Positions 45,569 to 57,309 are shown, numbered from the stretch's first letter. The stretch: 64,000 bases of DNA from Ophiosphaerella korrae (GCA_028456385.1 JALNQF010000009.1:434001-498000); one strand, 5' to 3'. Translations and numbers: made by a program. The notes: generated by a model not told the origin, from the sequence alone.

Positions 45569-46054
45569 CGTTCTACAAGCGGGATGCATGAGCGGATTGT
45601 TTTGTGGGCCGGGTGCGCTCGGGCCATGGAAATTCCTCGAAGATTCCTTAGTTCAGTAAGGTTTGTATATAATTTATGAATCAAATATTCTCCTACCTTA
45701 GCTAAAAACACCTCACCTCCGACTTACCTACTAAGAGCAAGCCCGTATACACGCCCTCTATCACAGCACTGGCTGGAGTTACAAGGATATTACTAAAGAG
45801 ACTAGAATAAAGTATAATACTGTCTGCAATTGTACTCAGTCTTAGCTTACTCCTTAGAAACAAGCTTTAAGACATCCAAAAGTACTGCTTGAATATAGAC
45901 GATTGTTGCAAGGTAGTAATACGGGCTAGAGGCTAGCACACAAAGTAATGAATCTAATATGTGTATAAATTATAGTATATAAAAGATTCGATAGATTTCT
46001 ACGACCCGAGCGCACCGGGCCCACAAAACAATCTGCTCATACATTCCTCTTGTA
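45569..46054. repeat. Imperfect inverted repeat, arms about 110 bases
   Basis: The arm at 45569-45689 returns in reverse complement at 45950-46054. The best shared core is TTGTTTTGTGGGCC with GGTGCGCTCGGG, and the AT-rich flank TATAATTTAT also matches. By eye identity is about 75 percent. The arms surround about 260 unique bases. It resembles two decayed copies of one repeat in opposite orientation, or a foldback element. Confidence 0.55.
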
Positions 46055-47399
46055 AGAAATAAGATGCCGCCCACTACCCTAAGCTCCACATTGCCGTCGT
46101 GCTCATCGTATAGTACACAGATCACCTCTTTATCACCGTGCCCTTTCAATACGATTACCACTCCCCGACACGATGCTGTGTTAGCCATAGGGTAATCACC
46201 ATTGCGGCCTGGTAGGTATTCTACACGATCAACCTCTTCGGTCCATCTTTCCGCCTCCATCACTACTACATACTCTACACAGCCAACATTAGATAAAAGC
46301 CCTAGATAGGAAGGAAGTGCTGCACATGATTAAAAAATTGGAGTCCATCTGAGGCTAGCCACGTACGTATCATGGCCATATTAAGCTACTAGACACTATC
46401 TTTCTCAAACGAGTCCCCTGATTCTCAAACTCCTACTTCCCCTTCTAGAAGCCCACTATACAAACCCAAAATACGAGCAGAGCAACTTACGCCACCCCTT
46501 GAATATTTAACTTGTGGGTCGCGGGTCGCAGGTCGCTGGATGCTCCTAATGGGGCCGTCCAACCTTTATGCTCTTGGGCCTAAATTACTGATCGGTTGCC
46601 AAGGAGGCTCGAGCATATTCTATAACGAAATAGCAAGCAATCGAAGCTCGTCGAAGGCTTTTGTAGCCTCTGATTAGGCAGACCATCAGCAGCGCGTCGA
46701 AACTAGTACGAGTACGGTTAGGACTCACCTCGAGCTTACGTGATGCTGCAACTACCACCTGACCGCTGGCTGTTGCCTTGACCTTTCCTTTCCTGTATCG
46801 TGTTGCCATGTTGGGAGGCAGGTCAACTCACCATGGATTAAGCGAGGCTGTGATGGCGCCAAACCAGAACTAGTATGTTAGCCGCTTTTAGCTGAAAATC
46901 TTTTTCCTCATCCCAACTGAACAACAGGAGGGTCGTCCGTTCAGTCAACAGCCACGAAGTCCATCAGAGTGTTGTACACCCAGCTCTTCCTCCCTCCCTT
47001 CTAGCGCTAAATTGTAAGAGATACCCAGTACTCATTGCTGTGATGGACTGGCCGGTGCCCTTAAGACTGGTTGTAATGTAGCATGCACACTAGATCGCTG
47101 CGTCCCCGTAGAAATGCTTGGGGTTCCGATGAAGGATTGCCAGCGCGGCTAAAAGGGATCTTTAAGAGAAAATCGTGCTACACCATGCCGCCATTTCCGG
47201 CTCTCTTACCCAAGGTACACTGGAATTTCTTTTTGATGTTATTGGCCTTGATCTAGGTCCAAAAGATTCGAGTGGAAGTACGGCATTACAAATACACTTA
47301 TGGAGAGAGCCGCGGAAACCCATAGCCTAAGGTCTTGAGGCGCTGGTCGTTGACAAAGGGCTAAGGACGTATTGCTAGAGAAATAATATGCGTAAGTTA
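46055..47399. other. Unassigned region
   Basis: About 1.3 kb. A minus-strand frame reads from about 46263 into the inverted repeat but has no motif. A GGGTCGC-like heptamer is repeated three times near 46516-46537. No gene is supported. Confidence 0.35.
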
Positions 47400-48140
47400 G
47401 AAGCGAAGCGTGATGCAGAGGTTGTGGTGTTAGACAGAAAGCGTAGAGCAAAGCGTGGAGCGAAGCGCACCCTCAGAGTCACCACCAAACCCGATAGACT
47501 TCCTCCAGGCTCCAGAACCGAGAGTGCCAAAATCAACCTAGCACCCAATAGGGATGTCTTCTTCAAACTAAGATAGCACGTCCGTCAAGAACAGAGGTTT
47601 TAAAGAAAGAGATTACTCGTTCATTGAACATAAGGCATCCAAAGCATCTTATTTCCGTATTTCAAACTTCAAGGGCCTACCACAGGAGAGCGTTAGCATC
47701 GATTCTTTGCAAGAGCGGCTCAGCCGCCTACTTTTCGAGCATGTCAAGCAAGAACTCCCCAAGCTGCACGATAATCTCAACCAAGCACTTAAGGACCTAT
47801 AAAGCCAACTAGCGACGCTAACATTGCAGGTCCACACCTAAGGATTGTAAGAAATACCTAACCCAACTCAGTCTCAATTTTCGTAGAGTTTGCGCCGCCG
47901 CAATTAAAGGACACCATAAAGCTCAGCGGTTCCCGCATCCCCGCTCAATTCTCCTAGCGAGCATAATGCTTTTTTTTTCTACCAAGATAGTATTAAAGCT
48001 TAGCAGACTTCACAGAACAATCAAACAGCGAGCTGTTAGTCATCACCACGTTAATTTACTTGCTGATGTGAGTTTCTACCACTCTACAGTACCGTCCGAC
48101 TACGTCTCTTGTGCCCGGTTCCATCGCGGAGCCCCTGGTT
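47400..48140 (+). pseudogene. Dynamin-like GTPase relic
   Basis: Pieces of one fungal dynamin-family protein appear in order. TKPDRLPPGSRTES is the G4 TKxD motif region at about 47488. DVFFKL follows, then a stop. One frame over come SVKNRGFKERDYSF, FKGLPQESVSIDSL and RLSRLLFEHVKQELPKL from the middle domain, ending at a TAA near 47800. In another frame comes KYLTQLSLNFRRVCAAAIKG near 47860. Intact genes read these in one frame. The nucleotide-binding N-terminus and the effector domain are absent. Ends are approximate. Confidence 0.75.
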
Positions 48141-48299
48141 CGAGGAATCTAACACTCCTTCAGCAATAGCGCTACGCGATTGCCAAAGCCACGCATGATC
48201 AATCCAAACTTGGCTCATTCAAGGTATGGGCAAGCCCACCACGAGCTATCTATCGCCGCTTCTTTCTCTTCTCTAATACCCGCGGTATCTGTACACAAA

Positions 48300-48965
48300 C
48301 TACAGGGCGGCCGTATCGCGCGCTAGCGGCCCTTGCATGAGTAAGTCCAAAAACTGTAGAGCGATGTCTGCGTAGGTAGCCCAATCACGTTCCCCGTACT
48401 CATGTGGTGCCATCTTAACCACAAAGACGTCGCCATAATACGGCAAGCTGCGACCTTCATCGACTTTGCTAATCCAGGCAGGAACAAATAAATTTAGCGG
48501 TAGCTCATCTGAACAGAAGGAGTACATGACGTAATAGGTACCCGCACATGAATAATAAGGCTGTCGCAGGGAATGATACTGCTGATCAAGGAGATACCGT
48601 TGGTTGAGATGGAGTCGTCGTTGGCGATCAGGCACTGGCCAAGGACTGAGTAGTTCCTTGAGATGATGCTTTTGCTGGAGATGTTGCGATAGTGGGACGT
48701 AATTCACGTAACGATCTTGCCCAAGGTCCAGTCTGAGTAGGTCGCGCTGGTGCCAGCCTAGCTCTGTCTTCCAATATTGACGTAGATCAGGTACGTGGAA
48801 GAGGAAAGCATCCGTGGCATCAGAGGCGCTTATCGTGCTAAGTTGGACGAGATGAGCTGGAGCGCCGTCGGCTGGTATCCTGACGCCAGTAATGATGACA
48901 GACGGAGGACTTGGTGGTGGTACTTCTTCCTTCCGGCCGAGGAACGACCAGATTGGAGTAAACAT
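48300..48965 (-). CDS. Hypothetical protein, 221 residues
   Basis: I do not recognise it. The ATG at 48965 gives MFTPIWSFLGRKEEVPPPSP. The frame is open to a stop at 48300 with protein-like composition: segments YWKTELGWHQRDLLRLDL and NLFVPAWISKVDEG, and a run of aromatic residues. No signal peptide or membrane segment is clear. The frame stays open upstream of the ATG to a TTG at 49013, so a further 5' exon is possible. It lies between the dynamin relic and a gene-poor stretch. Confidence 0.5.
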   Translation of the reverse strand: MFTPIWSFLGRKEEVPPPSPPSVIITGVRIPADGAPAHLVQLSTISASDATDAFLFHVPDLRQYWKTELGWHQRDLLRLDLGQDRYVNYVPLSQHLQQKHHLKELLSPWPVPDRQRRLHLNQRYLLDQQYHSLRQPYYSCAGTYYVMYSFCSDELPLNLFVPAWISKVDEGRSLPYYGDVFVVKMAPHEYGERDWATYADIALQFLDLLMQGPLARDTAAL

Positions 48966-50091
48966 GGCAGAAAGTAGGTGTACGACTGATAGTCGCGTTT
49001 GGTGCGAGGACAAAACTCCATTAGGTACGCGAGTGCGGATGCGCCCGCTTACCCGGCGGGTCTAACGACATGCATCGGAATAATAACTCTTCGGCCATCG
49101 CGCAGCCGTCACATGATGCTACGATCGATTGTCTGCATTCTAGCTCTTTTGACAGCCCATCTGGGCAGATGTTTGTCTGCGCTACCTAGCCGTCCCGCCA
49201 GAACATGGGACTCGCAGGCCATATTTCACCAACTCTCGGAACACCGCACTCGTCAGCGCAGCCTCGAAAACGCCTCACGACTCACACATTTCTGCGCAAC
49301 GAAAGACTGACTGCGATCGCACCAATATCGCCATCTCAACTTCATTGCCAAACACAACCACAATGTAACCATGTACGAGGGGTCTAGGGGAAGCCGTCAC
49401 AGACCGCTGCCCTCCTATTCCCCTAGGCGTCTTCACAAGAGACCACCGAGGCGCTACTTTCATCGCATAGCGAAATCATCTCATCAACAGGGAGAGGTTT
49501 GTCCGCCATTGCGAGGCTCAACTGCAGCCTCCAGATCGAGTACTATACACACACTGGAGGAATCTTGATTCTGGGCAACAAGCGATACAGTTGGCTTGTG
49601 TTGGGGAGACTCTAGGCGGATGGGCGGCTACGGAATTGGCTCGCTGACGGTCGTGTCGGCTCGCAATCCCAGCGCAAGAGATATGCAAGATGATGCAGGC
49701 GCGAGCTCTCGTCTGGTGCTATATGAAGCCCATGCTGCACGCTTGAGGGAATAAAGCATGTGGTTGCGAATCAGTGCTCTTTTGGGAGCCACACCACACA
49801 CCCTGCAACATCAACCATTTAAAGCCACGTTCAGTGAAATGACCATTTGATGGTTAGGCGCTCAGCCTATGAGATGTCTGAATCGACAAACTTCATTTGC
49901 TGGCCTAATACAAAGCCGCCTACTCAGTCACATGCCCTAACCCCTAACCTCTTCATAGGACTTGGGTGTCAACAACTTTGCAAAGCTAGAGCGTTCAAAA
50001 AAGAGCGTGATTTTAACCCATACTCCATTACTTCACTAGGTCAAGCGAAGAATCTGCCTGAATGATTTGCAGAATCGCCCAATGTGTCGCT
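48966..50091. other. Gene-poor stretch
   Basis: About 1.1 kb of fairly GC-rich DNA with short frames only. Nothing is recognised. Confidence 0.4.
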
Positions 50092-50900
50092 TCAATTTTT
50101 TTCGACCCGCTCGATCTCCGACATCGCCTTCTGAATTAAATCTTTCAAGCTCTGATCCTCGGTACTTGATGCTTCCTCTTCTAAGCAGTGCTTCCACCGC
50201 TGCCAATTGGTCAACGTGAAGTTGTTTGTTTCCGGCACATTGCTCCATAGCCTATCTGCATCGTAGACGTACCAGAGGCACACAAGGCGTAGAGCGACAT
50301 CCTTCTCTGCTTGAGTTACATGGAGCAATTCGTCACCAAAGGCAATCGATAGATGCATGAATGCCCAGGATCGAGTATAGTTAGTATGTCCAGGCGAGAC
50401 AGCATCAAGTTGGGCCATAAATGCGATAATGTTCTCCCAATATTCTAACTGTCCTGGGTGAGGCGGGTCCTTTGCTGGTTGAATCAGTGATATTACTTTC
50501 CAATAAACATGCTGCATGGGTACATACTAGGGAATGAGTGCACCAGATCGGTAAACGAGTAATCCCAAGTTGGCAAATCCTTCCATACCACCTTACCGTC
50601 ATGTTCCAAAACTGCGCTGGTTGATGGGTTTATAACTGTCTTGCTACGCAGCGCAACGACGAAAGAGATGAGCTTAGATTGCTCATCTGGCGCAGTACGC
50701 TCAACGGCGCTCAAAAGGGCGCAACAAGTGTAGTAACAGTGGTTTGCGACTTTTCTGCCGTGTGTCTTAAGAGCTATCGTAACGTCGATGATTTGCTGAA
50801 CAGCCTTTTCTGGTGTCATATCCGCATCATCGACCAGTGAGTCCAAGATGGGAAATATGTTTGCTCCATCATCTTCCGTCTTGACATATGTGTCGGCCAT
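50092..50900 (-). CDS. DUF3632-like fungal protein
   Basis: Hypothetical protein of 251 residues; exons are 50528-50900 and 50092-50474. The 53-base intron has a GTATGT donor, a CTGAT branch-like site and CAG acceptor, and splicing joins LVHSFP to KDPPHPGQLEYWENIIAF. Helical segments such as WKDLPTWDYSFTDLVH, YWENIIAFMAQL, RSWAFMHLSIAF and WQRWKHCLEEEAS follow the pattern of the fungal DUF3632 family, whose function is unknown. I start at ATG 50900; the frame extends only to a TTG before it. Without the intron the two halves would look like a frameshifted gene. Confidence 0.7.
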
Positions 50901-51429
50901 GCCAGCGCGCAAATCTAAAGTGTTTGACAATGATAAAGACGTAAAGTCGATAAACGGTCTGTCGTAGATGGGATGGAGTAGTGAGGGATTTGTAGAATAG
51001 AGCGAAAAGATAGGGTTTTATATCGATGGATCGCAGCTTCTCTGGACTGAAGTCCCGGATGCTCTTTCTATTGTTGAAATCGTACGTCAGTGCTTACACG
51101 TCAGAAGGGCGAGCTAAGGGCGGTAGTACTAGGCTAACAGAGTCGTAGGAGGCAATTCTGTGTGGCTGTGCATGTTTCTAAAAACGCAAAGTTTCATTAA
51201 AATGAAGCAAAGCGGGGCTTATGTTCATGAATGTTTCCAACGGCTTGTCTTATAATTGCCAAGGTAAAAGTCCGTGCATAGTAATACGATTTCCGCTCAG
51301 GGACCTTGGAAATTGGAATCGCCTTGGCTTGACAAAAATCGCAGTCAATTCGGTAACACAGATTTTCGAGGCCGATTTTCTACGATTTCGTATGCAGGGA
51401 TGCTTCTAGATGTCCTGCCATCTTTCCTA
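50901..51429. other. Intergenic region
   Basis: About 0.5 kb holding the promoter of the DUF3632-like gene and a 62-codon frame without motif. Confidence 0.4.
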
Positions 51430-51985
51430 TAGCTAGCCAAGCCCAGGAGGTATTGTCATAACGTATAGTGCCGTACAAGGGGCTTTTCACGTACTAAGCG
51501 ACTTCTATTTGTTATTATTGCCCATTCTAGTGCTTTTAGAGCTACATTTGCTAAGAAAGAGGAAGATTAGTGTTTTGGTGTTCTTTTCGGGTTTTGGAGC
51601 GTGTGTTATGAGTATTGTTGTTCTATTCTACTGTGTCAGAGGCTGGATGGAAGTAGACACGATCTACTTTTAGACCTTTGTTCTGACTGTTATATAAGAG
51701 CTCTACTAGGCGTCTTGCTTCGCCTTAGATATTGAAATAGTAGTAGGTATCTGTATTCCTTGCATAGGTCTAGCGGCGAAGACATGCAAGCACTTTTATG
51801 CGCGGTTTAAGACGAAGAATAGGGTTAATTATTATATAGGGGAAGAAAACGTTCAACTAAAGCGGTGGAGGTTAGGTCAAGGAAATAGTGAGGATAGTTA
51901 TGCAAACGGAGTACCCAATAGTCTGCTAAACACAATTGATATGATGAAATTAGATATACCGATAGTATCTAATTGACCCGCGGCT
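51430..51985 (+). pseudogene. Rhodopsin-domain membrane protein relic, helices 5-7
   Basis: One frame reads GGIVITYSAVQGAFHVLSD and FYLLLLPILVLLELHLLRKR, the D-x-x-x-L-x-L-P helix of the fungal rhodopsin domain, then GFGACVMSIVVLFY and VDTIYF. Stops at 51671 (TAG) and 51693 (TAA) break it, and the next helix (DIEIVVGICIPC) follows after a third stop and a frame change. Upstream helices are missing. The region is AT-rich. Confidence 0.65.
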
Positions 51986-52247
51986 TAGACCTAAGAAATT
52001 TAAGCTTAGAGTTAGCAATTAATTTGTTATATTTTAAGAAATATTCCACTTAATATGGAATGTATTAGTATAGTTAGGGTATTGTAGTGTAGTTATCTAT
52101 CAGTCTATAATGTTATATAAAGTATATACTAATATAACCTAGAGAAGAATAGATATGTTTGTATTATACTAGTTCGTTAGAGATGCCCTTAAATTATCTA
52201 GTATTAAGATGTACTAGTAGAATAAAATAATATCGACGCGATTAATG

Positions 52248-52808
52248 TCAATTCCCAGGTCGTGAGACGCAGAGTGTTGCGAGACAGACCTGCAGTTCAG
52301 ACCCCTGGATTCTTTTCTTTGCAAGTTAGTAGAGACGTAGCTAATACAATATAATCCTATAGTGGATACTACTCTATAAAATAATCCTCTGGTACGGATA
52401 ACTGTCCTGTTGGTAATGCTATTAATCATTTTCTTAATGCAGTTCAACTTCCTGTCAGCTATTACCTCCTGCCTAATCACGACTACGAAAGTTTATTAAG
52501 GCCTCGGAGGGCTAGAGAGAGTGTGTGTTATAAGTAAAATTTATACCTCTAAGCTTAAAAGTTTACTTCAACTTGAGAAGTGTGTATTCCGGGAGTGTCT
52601 GCGGGTAGAAGAGAGGGCCCTTGGAAGTAGCCGGTATAACTACTACTATAGTAGTACTTATCGGAGACTATTTATTAGAAAAAAAATTACTAGATATTGC
52701 TGCTATACCAACTGCAGTTTTATAAGTTTCCTAAGGAAAGAGTCTAGAGATCTAATCGCAAAGATGTCTCGTAGCGAGGGGCGTCTCGCGACTAGGGACG
52801 GACATCAA
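52248..52808. repeat. Imperfect inverted repeat, arms about 85 bases
   Basis: The reverse complement of 52248-52334 aligns with 52722-52808. Shared blocks include TGTCTCG, GCGTCTC, AAAGA and GACAT. By eye identity is about 70 percent. The interior of about 390 bases is AT-rich with no recognised protein. The arrangement is like terminal inverted repeats of a decayed transposon, but I see no target-site duplication. Confidence 0.5.
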
Positions 52809-53532
52809 GTAGTTTTTTATCGACATGGATACAAGACTCAGATTAGATGGACTTTGGGGCACTCCTGTCTGCCATCTCTCGGTGGAATAGTCTTCCTTGC
52901 ATACAAATGCTTGTAGTAGGTCATCACCAACGACGAACCCGACCCCTTAGTTCATTTAGGGTCCTGTATTCAGCCTGAGATGAAACAGGAAGGGCTGCTG
53001 TAGCACAGACTTTTAGAGGCGACTATGTGCCAATTGGCAATTGTAGACACCCCTAACACAAGCAGCAACCTGCATGTTCATGAATCCCGAGCCACACTTG
53101 CGATCCATGTGGCTCGGGAACCAAGATAACGCCCAAACTCATCGAAGCAAATGTGGCATAACTTTCTGTAGGCATCCTATGCACTGAATTACCGTATGTC
53201 AAATTACGGATAAACTTTGGAAGGGCAGGCGAACCCGCCGCATGCACTTCCATGCTAGCTCAATGGGCAGGGTGCTCAAGCCCATGAACAAGACGAAGGA
53301 CGAACGTGTTCACAGTGGGACGCCCACCTTGTGTGGAGCCTCTTTCTATGGGCTCAACCGAAGTACCCCCAATCTCGCTGGCTTTACAATAGTCCCCGAG
53401 CGTAGACCTCGAGGCGTTGGGAGATCCCCATAACAATATTCAAACCCCAAGCTCAGCCCATCAGACCACCCATAACTTACCTTTGTCCCAAAACGTATTC
53501 TTTTTCTATATCTCCATTATGATTGACATAGC
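52809..53532. other. Intergenic region with a 12-base-pair hairpin
   Basis: The perfect inverted repeat TCCCGAGCCACA / TGTGGCTCGGGA lies at 53085-53096 and 53108-53119 with an 11-base loop. No gene is recognised in the rest. Confidence 0.5.
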
Positions 53533-53760
53533 ATGGTTACTCCGGTTGCCGCCAGCGTAGCAGCAGGTCTATTTTCAAGGGCTAGCCCTAAAACCCCACC
53601 TGGGGTCAAGTCAAACTTTACCGACCCGCCCAATTAAAATGCTATGGGCTACGGAATTGTGATTCCCTATGCTGCAGTCATGGCGCTCCTTGTTACTCTC
53701 CAGCTTTACTCTCGCATCTTCTACTACAAGAAGTTTGCGATTGAGGATGGTCAGCGCGAT
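53533..53760 (+). pseudogene. Rhodopsin-domain protein relic, N-terminus
   Basis: From ATG 53533 the frame reads TPPGVKSNFTDPPN, then a TAA, then AVMALLVTLQLYSRIFYYKK and FAIEDG. This is the usual leader, first helix and acidic pair of the fungal rhodopsin domain. Coding likeness ends near 53760, where helicase-like DNA on the other strand begins, so an insertion may have cut it. Confidence 0.6.
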
Positions 53761-53769
53761 TGCTCCTCT

Positions 53770-54560
53770 GGTGCGATCACTCCGCTAATTCAACTAGGCG
53801 TCAAAGTCGCAGCTCTGGTCCACTTGCCTAGCTACCCTCATTGTTTTCCACCTAATCGCATCTATAGGCGGCATATTTGTTGCCACGATCGCTTCCTCTG
53901 GCAATCGATCTTAGTGCTGACGGGTATTAGGAGGACAGTGCCGAGCGGCATGCCGACGAAGTGCAAGTCTCGAGCTATCTCTCTCGCCAGCAGAATGCCC
54001 GTCGGCGGGACGAAGTGGAGTATGGTGCCCCCGCTGATGCTACGATCTTTATACGCATTATCCAGCATGACACTCAAAGCCGTGTAGCTGGTGCTATTGG
54101 CTAGCTTCGGGCCCTAGTGGGTATTGGTTCACAACGACGGGCATGCCGGGGACGAGTATGGGGATGGCCGGCACTGTGATGCCGCTATCGTCCTCACGGT
54201 TCAATATCATGAGCGTCTCCTCCGTGGGTTCGCCGTCTTTCCACTTGTGCTCGGGGATGAAGATGCGAAGCGGCGCCCGCTATCGCTTCCAGAAAGAGAG
54301 TATAGTTTCCATGTTCAAGTCCCACTAGTCCTTGTTCAGCGGCGTTATCACCGGGATATCGGACTCCTAAGGAATCTACCGCCCCTCCTGATAGCACGTG
54401 CTACTCCGGGGATCTAGGTTGGTTTGGTGCTGGATGCCTTGCCGGGTGCGCATCAGCAGCCATTGTAGCCGCGGATCTCCCGCCACGTGGAATTGCTCCC
54501 TTAGGATGGCGAACTTGTTCCACAAGGCGTGCGCCTTGTGTTTTGAGTCTCCTGTTCAGC
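53770..54560 (-). mobile_element. PIF1-like helicase relic, probably Helitron-type
   Basis: Frames on this strand hold, in order, HALWNKFAILREQFHVAGD (near 54530), GIQHQTNLD, STCYQEGR, LRIFIPEHKWKDGEPTEE, VPAIPILVPGMPVVVNQ and ALSVMLDNAYKDRSISGG. After these come ILHFVPPTGILL, DLHFVGMPLGTVLLIPVST and KIDCQRKRSWQ (near 53880). This is the C-terminal half of a fungal PIF1-like helicase found in repeated families, often with Helitrons. Several stops and frame changes show decay. The ATPase motifs are not in the window, and I cannot see the element ends. Confidence 0.6.
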
Positions 54561-55491
54561 TATTCTAAGACTATGTTTAAGGCTATCTCAATCTCGTGTT
54601 TCGCCATATCAAGGCTTTCAAAAAACCATTTCCTGCCCTTCTATTCGCTAAAGCTTCACCCTTGTCGTACCAGGATATATTATATTAATCTAGTCAGCAA
54701 GGACGGGTCTAAGGATTTCCGCTTCCCTGGTATCGCCTTCTTGGCAACCCCAGCTTCCCCTCGGCTAAATCTTTGCTTTCTGGTACATAATTTCTCCTTG
54801 GACATTGTCTCGCCTCACCCTATGGATTTATCGAGTCTTATGATTAGGGCATTTTATTGGAGATATGGCCAGGAATGGGTGGCCAGCCAGTAATTATGTT
54901 CAAGGTTGGTACTTATTCCAGAAGCCAACGTGCTTCGAAAGCTACGTAATTCTTGCTAAAGAAATGGTGAATTGCATAGTTTTATAAGCAAGGGAGCACT
55001 CTTTACTGTATTATAGAATATATTAGAGGGAACGCCGTAAGATTAATAATGGTGAGAGAAGGTAGGTATGCTGCGCCGGCGGATAACCGGTTCCCGGGTT
55101 TCATTAGGTGAGAACATTCTTCAAGAGGACTATAACAAATAGAGCAGCGCTTGGCTAATTCATATTATCTGTGATATACTATTCTCATGAGCGTCACACC
55201 TTCGTTCGTTGTAACTACATCCGGATAGAGGTTTTAGCTCTTTTAATCGTTGGTTTTGCAAGTTTAGCCTCCCGCTTGCATAACCCGTTCATCCGCTACT
55301 GGCTGCACACGTGTTTTCGGACTCCGAAAGTTGATGACACACCTATAGGCCAGTAAGAATTGCACCTGTAAAATCTCGGCTCGGGTGACAGAAGCAGGCG
55401 AGAATCGACTTGATAGCTTTCCCCGCCCAGGATTCATGAACCCATTTGCACCTCAACATCATCTCCTCGCTGCCTCAAACCCTACGCCAAG
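54561..55491. other. Intergenic region
   Basis: About 0.9 kb. A 116-codon plus-strand frame at 54543-54893 has no motif and overlaps the relic. The right end contains the promoter of the next gene. Confidence 0.4.
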
Positions 55492-56761
55492 ATGAGCGCT
55501 CAGGGCCAACATCTCGTTCCTATGTCGGACGAGGAGTTCCGACAGAAGATCTCCTATGCGAGTCTGATTACCCTTCCCGCCTTCAGAGTACGATGTCCTA
55601 GCTTGAAAAGCAGTTGAAAGGCTGATGTGCGGTACTAGATAGCGACAGCCATTCTCTTCTCGATTGCGCTAGTTTGCTTCGTTGGCCGCATGGCCCTGCG
55701 CGTCTGGTCCCGACGCCGGCTCTACCCGGACGACGGATTCCTCATCTTCCCGGCTATTGTACTATGCACGGCAAGCAGTATCATGTATGAGAACATCTTT
55801 GAGATTTTCCTCATCAATTCGGTAGGGCGTGCGCCGGAGCTCCTGAAGACGACAGCATTTCTACCTTATGCAAAGGGCCTCCAGGACAACCATGCCACAC
55901 AAGTGTTCACCGTGCTTACTTGGACGACGGTTTACGGGGTTAAATTTACGTTCTTCGCGTTCTTCAAGCCTTTGATTCAGTTCCGTCAGCGGCTCACAAT
56001 TTACTATTGGATCTCGATCGTGTTCACGATTATTGCCTTTGGCTTGAGCGTTAGCGCGGTCTTCGTACTAGAAACCTACGAGAGAAGAGCCTTAGCGTCT
56101 GGTGTTCGGAATTCAGACGCGAGCTTCATATTCACGCTATTTGTTGGTGTCGGTGACATCATTTCGGACATCATGAGTACGCAGCCGCAGCAACATGTTT
56201 GCTTTCTTGAGATCGTGAGTTAACCATAGTTCAGTCGTCTCGATTCCTATTCTCCTTTTGCGAAACTCAACAATGACACTGTCTACTAAGCTAGGCATTG
56301 GCTCATTCCTGTCTCTCTCCATCTTTATGATGACGTGCATGATAATCCGTGCGGCCGGGTACTCTCCGAGAAAATCGCGCGCGACTGAAACGGTGTGGAG
56401 AGCGTTCTGGCAGCAGACTGAAGCCTGTGTTGGCATCATGATGGCGTCAGTTACGGTATTCCGAAAATTTCTTACCGCACGTATCAATCCCAAGGGTGAG
56501 GGGCATCAGGAAGCGATGCGGACGCCGTCATTCGTCAAAAAGGGCATTCAAGGAAACCAGCTTGCGGGAGTGGGAGTGGAACAAGATTCGGGTACCAAGC
56601 TAGAGAAGGCTGCTCATATTGATCGTCTGCATTTCCCACCCGCTGCATTCACGGGTACTCGATCTTCCATTTGTTGGAGCATTCACGAAAATTCAGAAAA
56701 GAGACCATCTGGACTCGTCTCACTCGAAAGCCACCATGATGCTCCCAATAGATTCCAATAA
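55492..56761 (+). CDS. PTH11-like rhodopsin-domain membrane protein
   Basis: Seven-helix protein of about 386 residues. Exons are 55492-55587, 55639-56176 and 56235-56761. MSDEEFRQKISYASL begins the outside N-terminus. Joining exon 1 to 2 gives PAFRIATAILFSIALVCF, followed by RLYPDDGFLIF, the conserved acidic pair. VFTVLTWTTVYGVKFTFFAF is the Lys-bearing third helix. The second splice gives DIISDIMIVSIPILLLRNS, the DxxxxxxP helix, then KLGIGSFLSLSIFM and FWQQTEACVGIMMASVTVF, the seventh helix. A tail of about 100 residues ends with PPAAFTGTRS, as in PTH11-like proteins. No intact neighbour suggests a pathway; three broken relatives lie within 6 kb. Confidence 0.82.
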
Positions 56762-57309
56762 TAGAGGTCTGGTAGCCCCAAGCATCGCTATTTACATTAT
56801 TTCCGACGTCGAATCGAAGGTGTCGTCACTGGTTCGCGAACTCTCAAAATCATAAATTCGTCATTCGGACCTACTCAAAACGCACCCTAGAATCCACTCC
56901 ACGCTCCTCCAATTTCGCTGCTTGCTATTGCTCTCGCTTCCTTGTCTCGATTCAACTAGTTCTCTAGACCCGCTCGCCTCCAGCGCTCGGATGTGCGACC
57001 GAGATTGCACTGCTATCAGCCACTCACCCCCTACGTGTAAGGATAGCATCAACGACTTCCGTCAGGTCGAAGTTCCGCCAGAACTTATTGACTTCATTTC
57101 CCGCACCCACAACAGCCCCGCCATTATCCAACAGCATTAGTGTTTTGTTGATAGTCAGCAGTTGATATCGAATCCTTTTATATTACCCTCCTCGACACGG
57201 GTGTCCTTATTCATTACGGAACAGTCGATTGAAACGCCTTACACGTGTGCTTTACGTACGTACCCTATTAGTCTGAATCCCTTTCCGAATGGCAAACTAA
57301 GGCTTTAGG
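56762..57309. other. Intergenic region
   Basis: About 0.55 kb between the intact membrane-protein gene and the next relic; no gene supported. Confidence 0.35.

Noticed and set aside
48128..48155. tRNA-like GGTTCGAGG box
   Set aside because: No T-stem pairing, A box or acceptor stem can be built around it.
50475..50540. Frameshift in the DUF3632-like gene
   Set aside because: A 53-base intron with good donor, branch and acceptor sites explains the frame change.
54543..54893. 116-codon plus-strand ORF
   Set aside because: No recognisable motif and partly antisense to the helicase relic.
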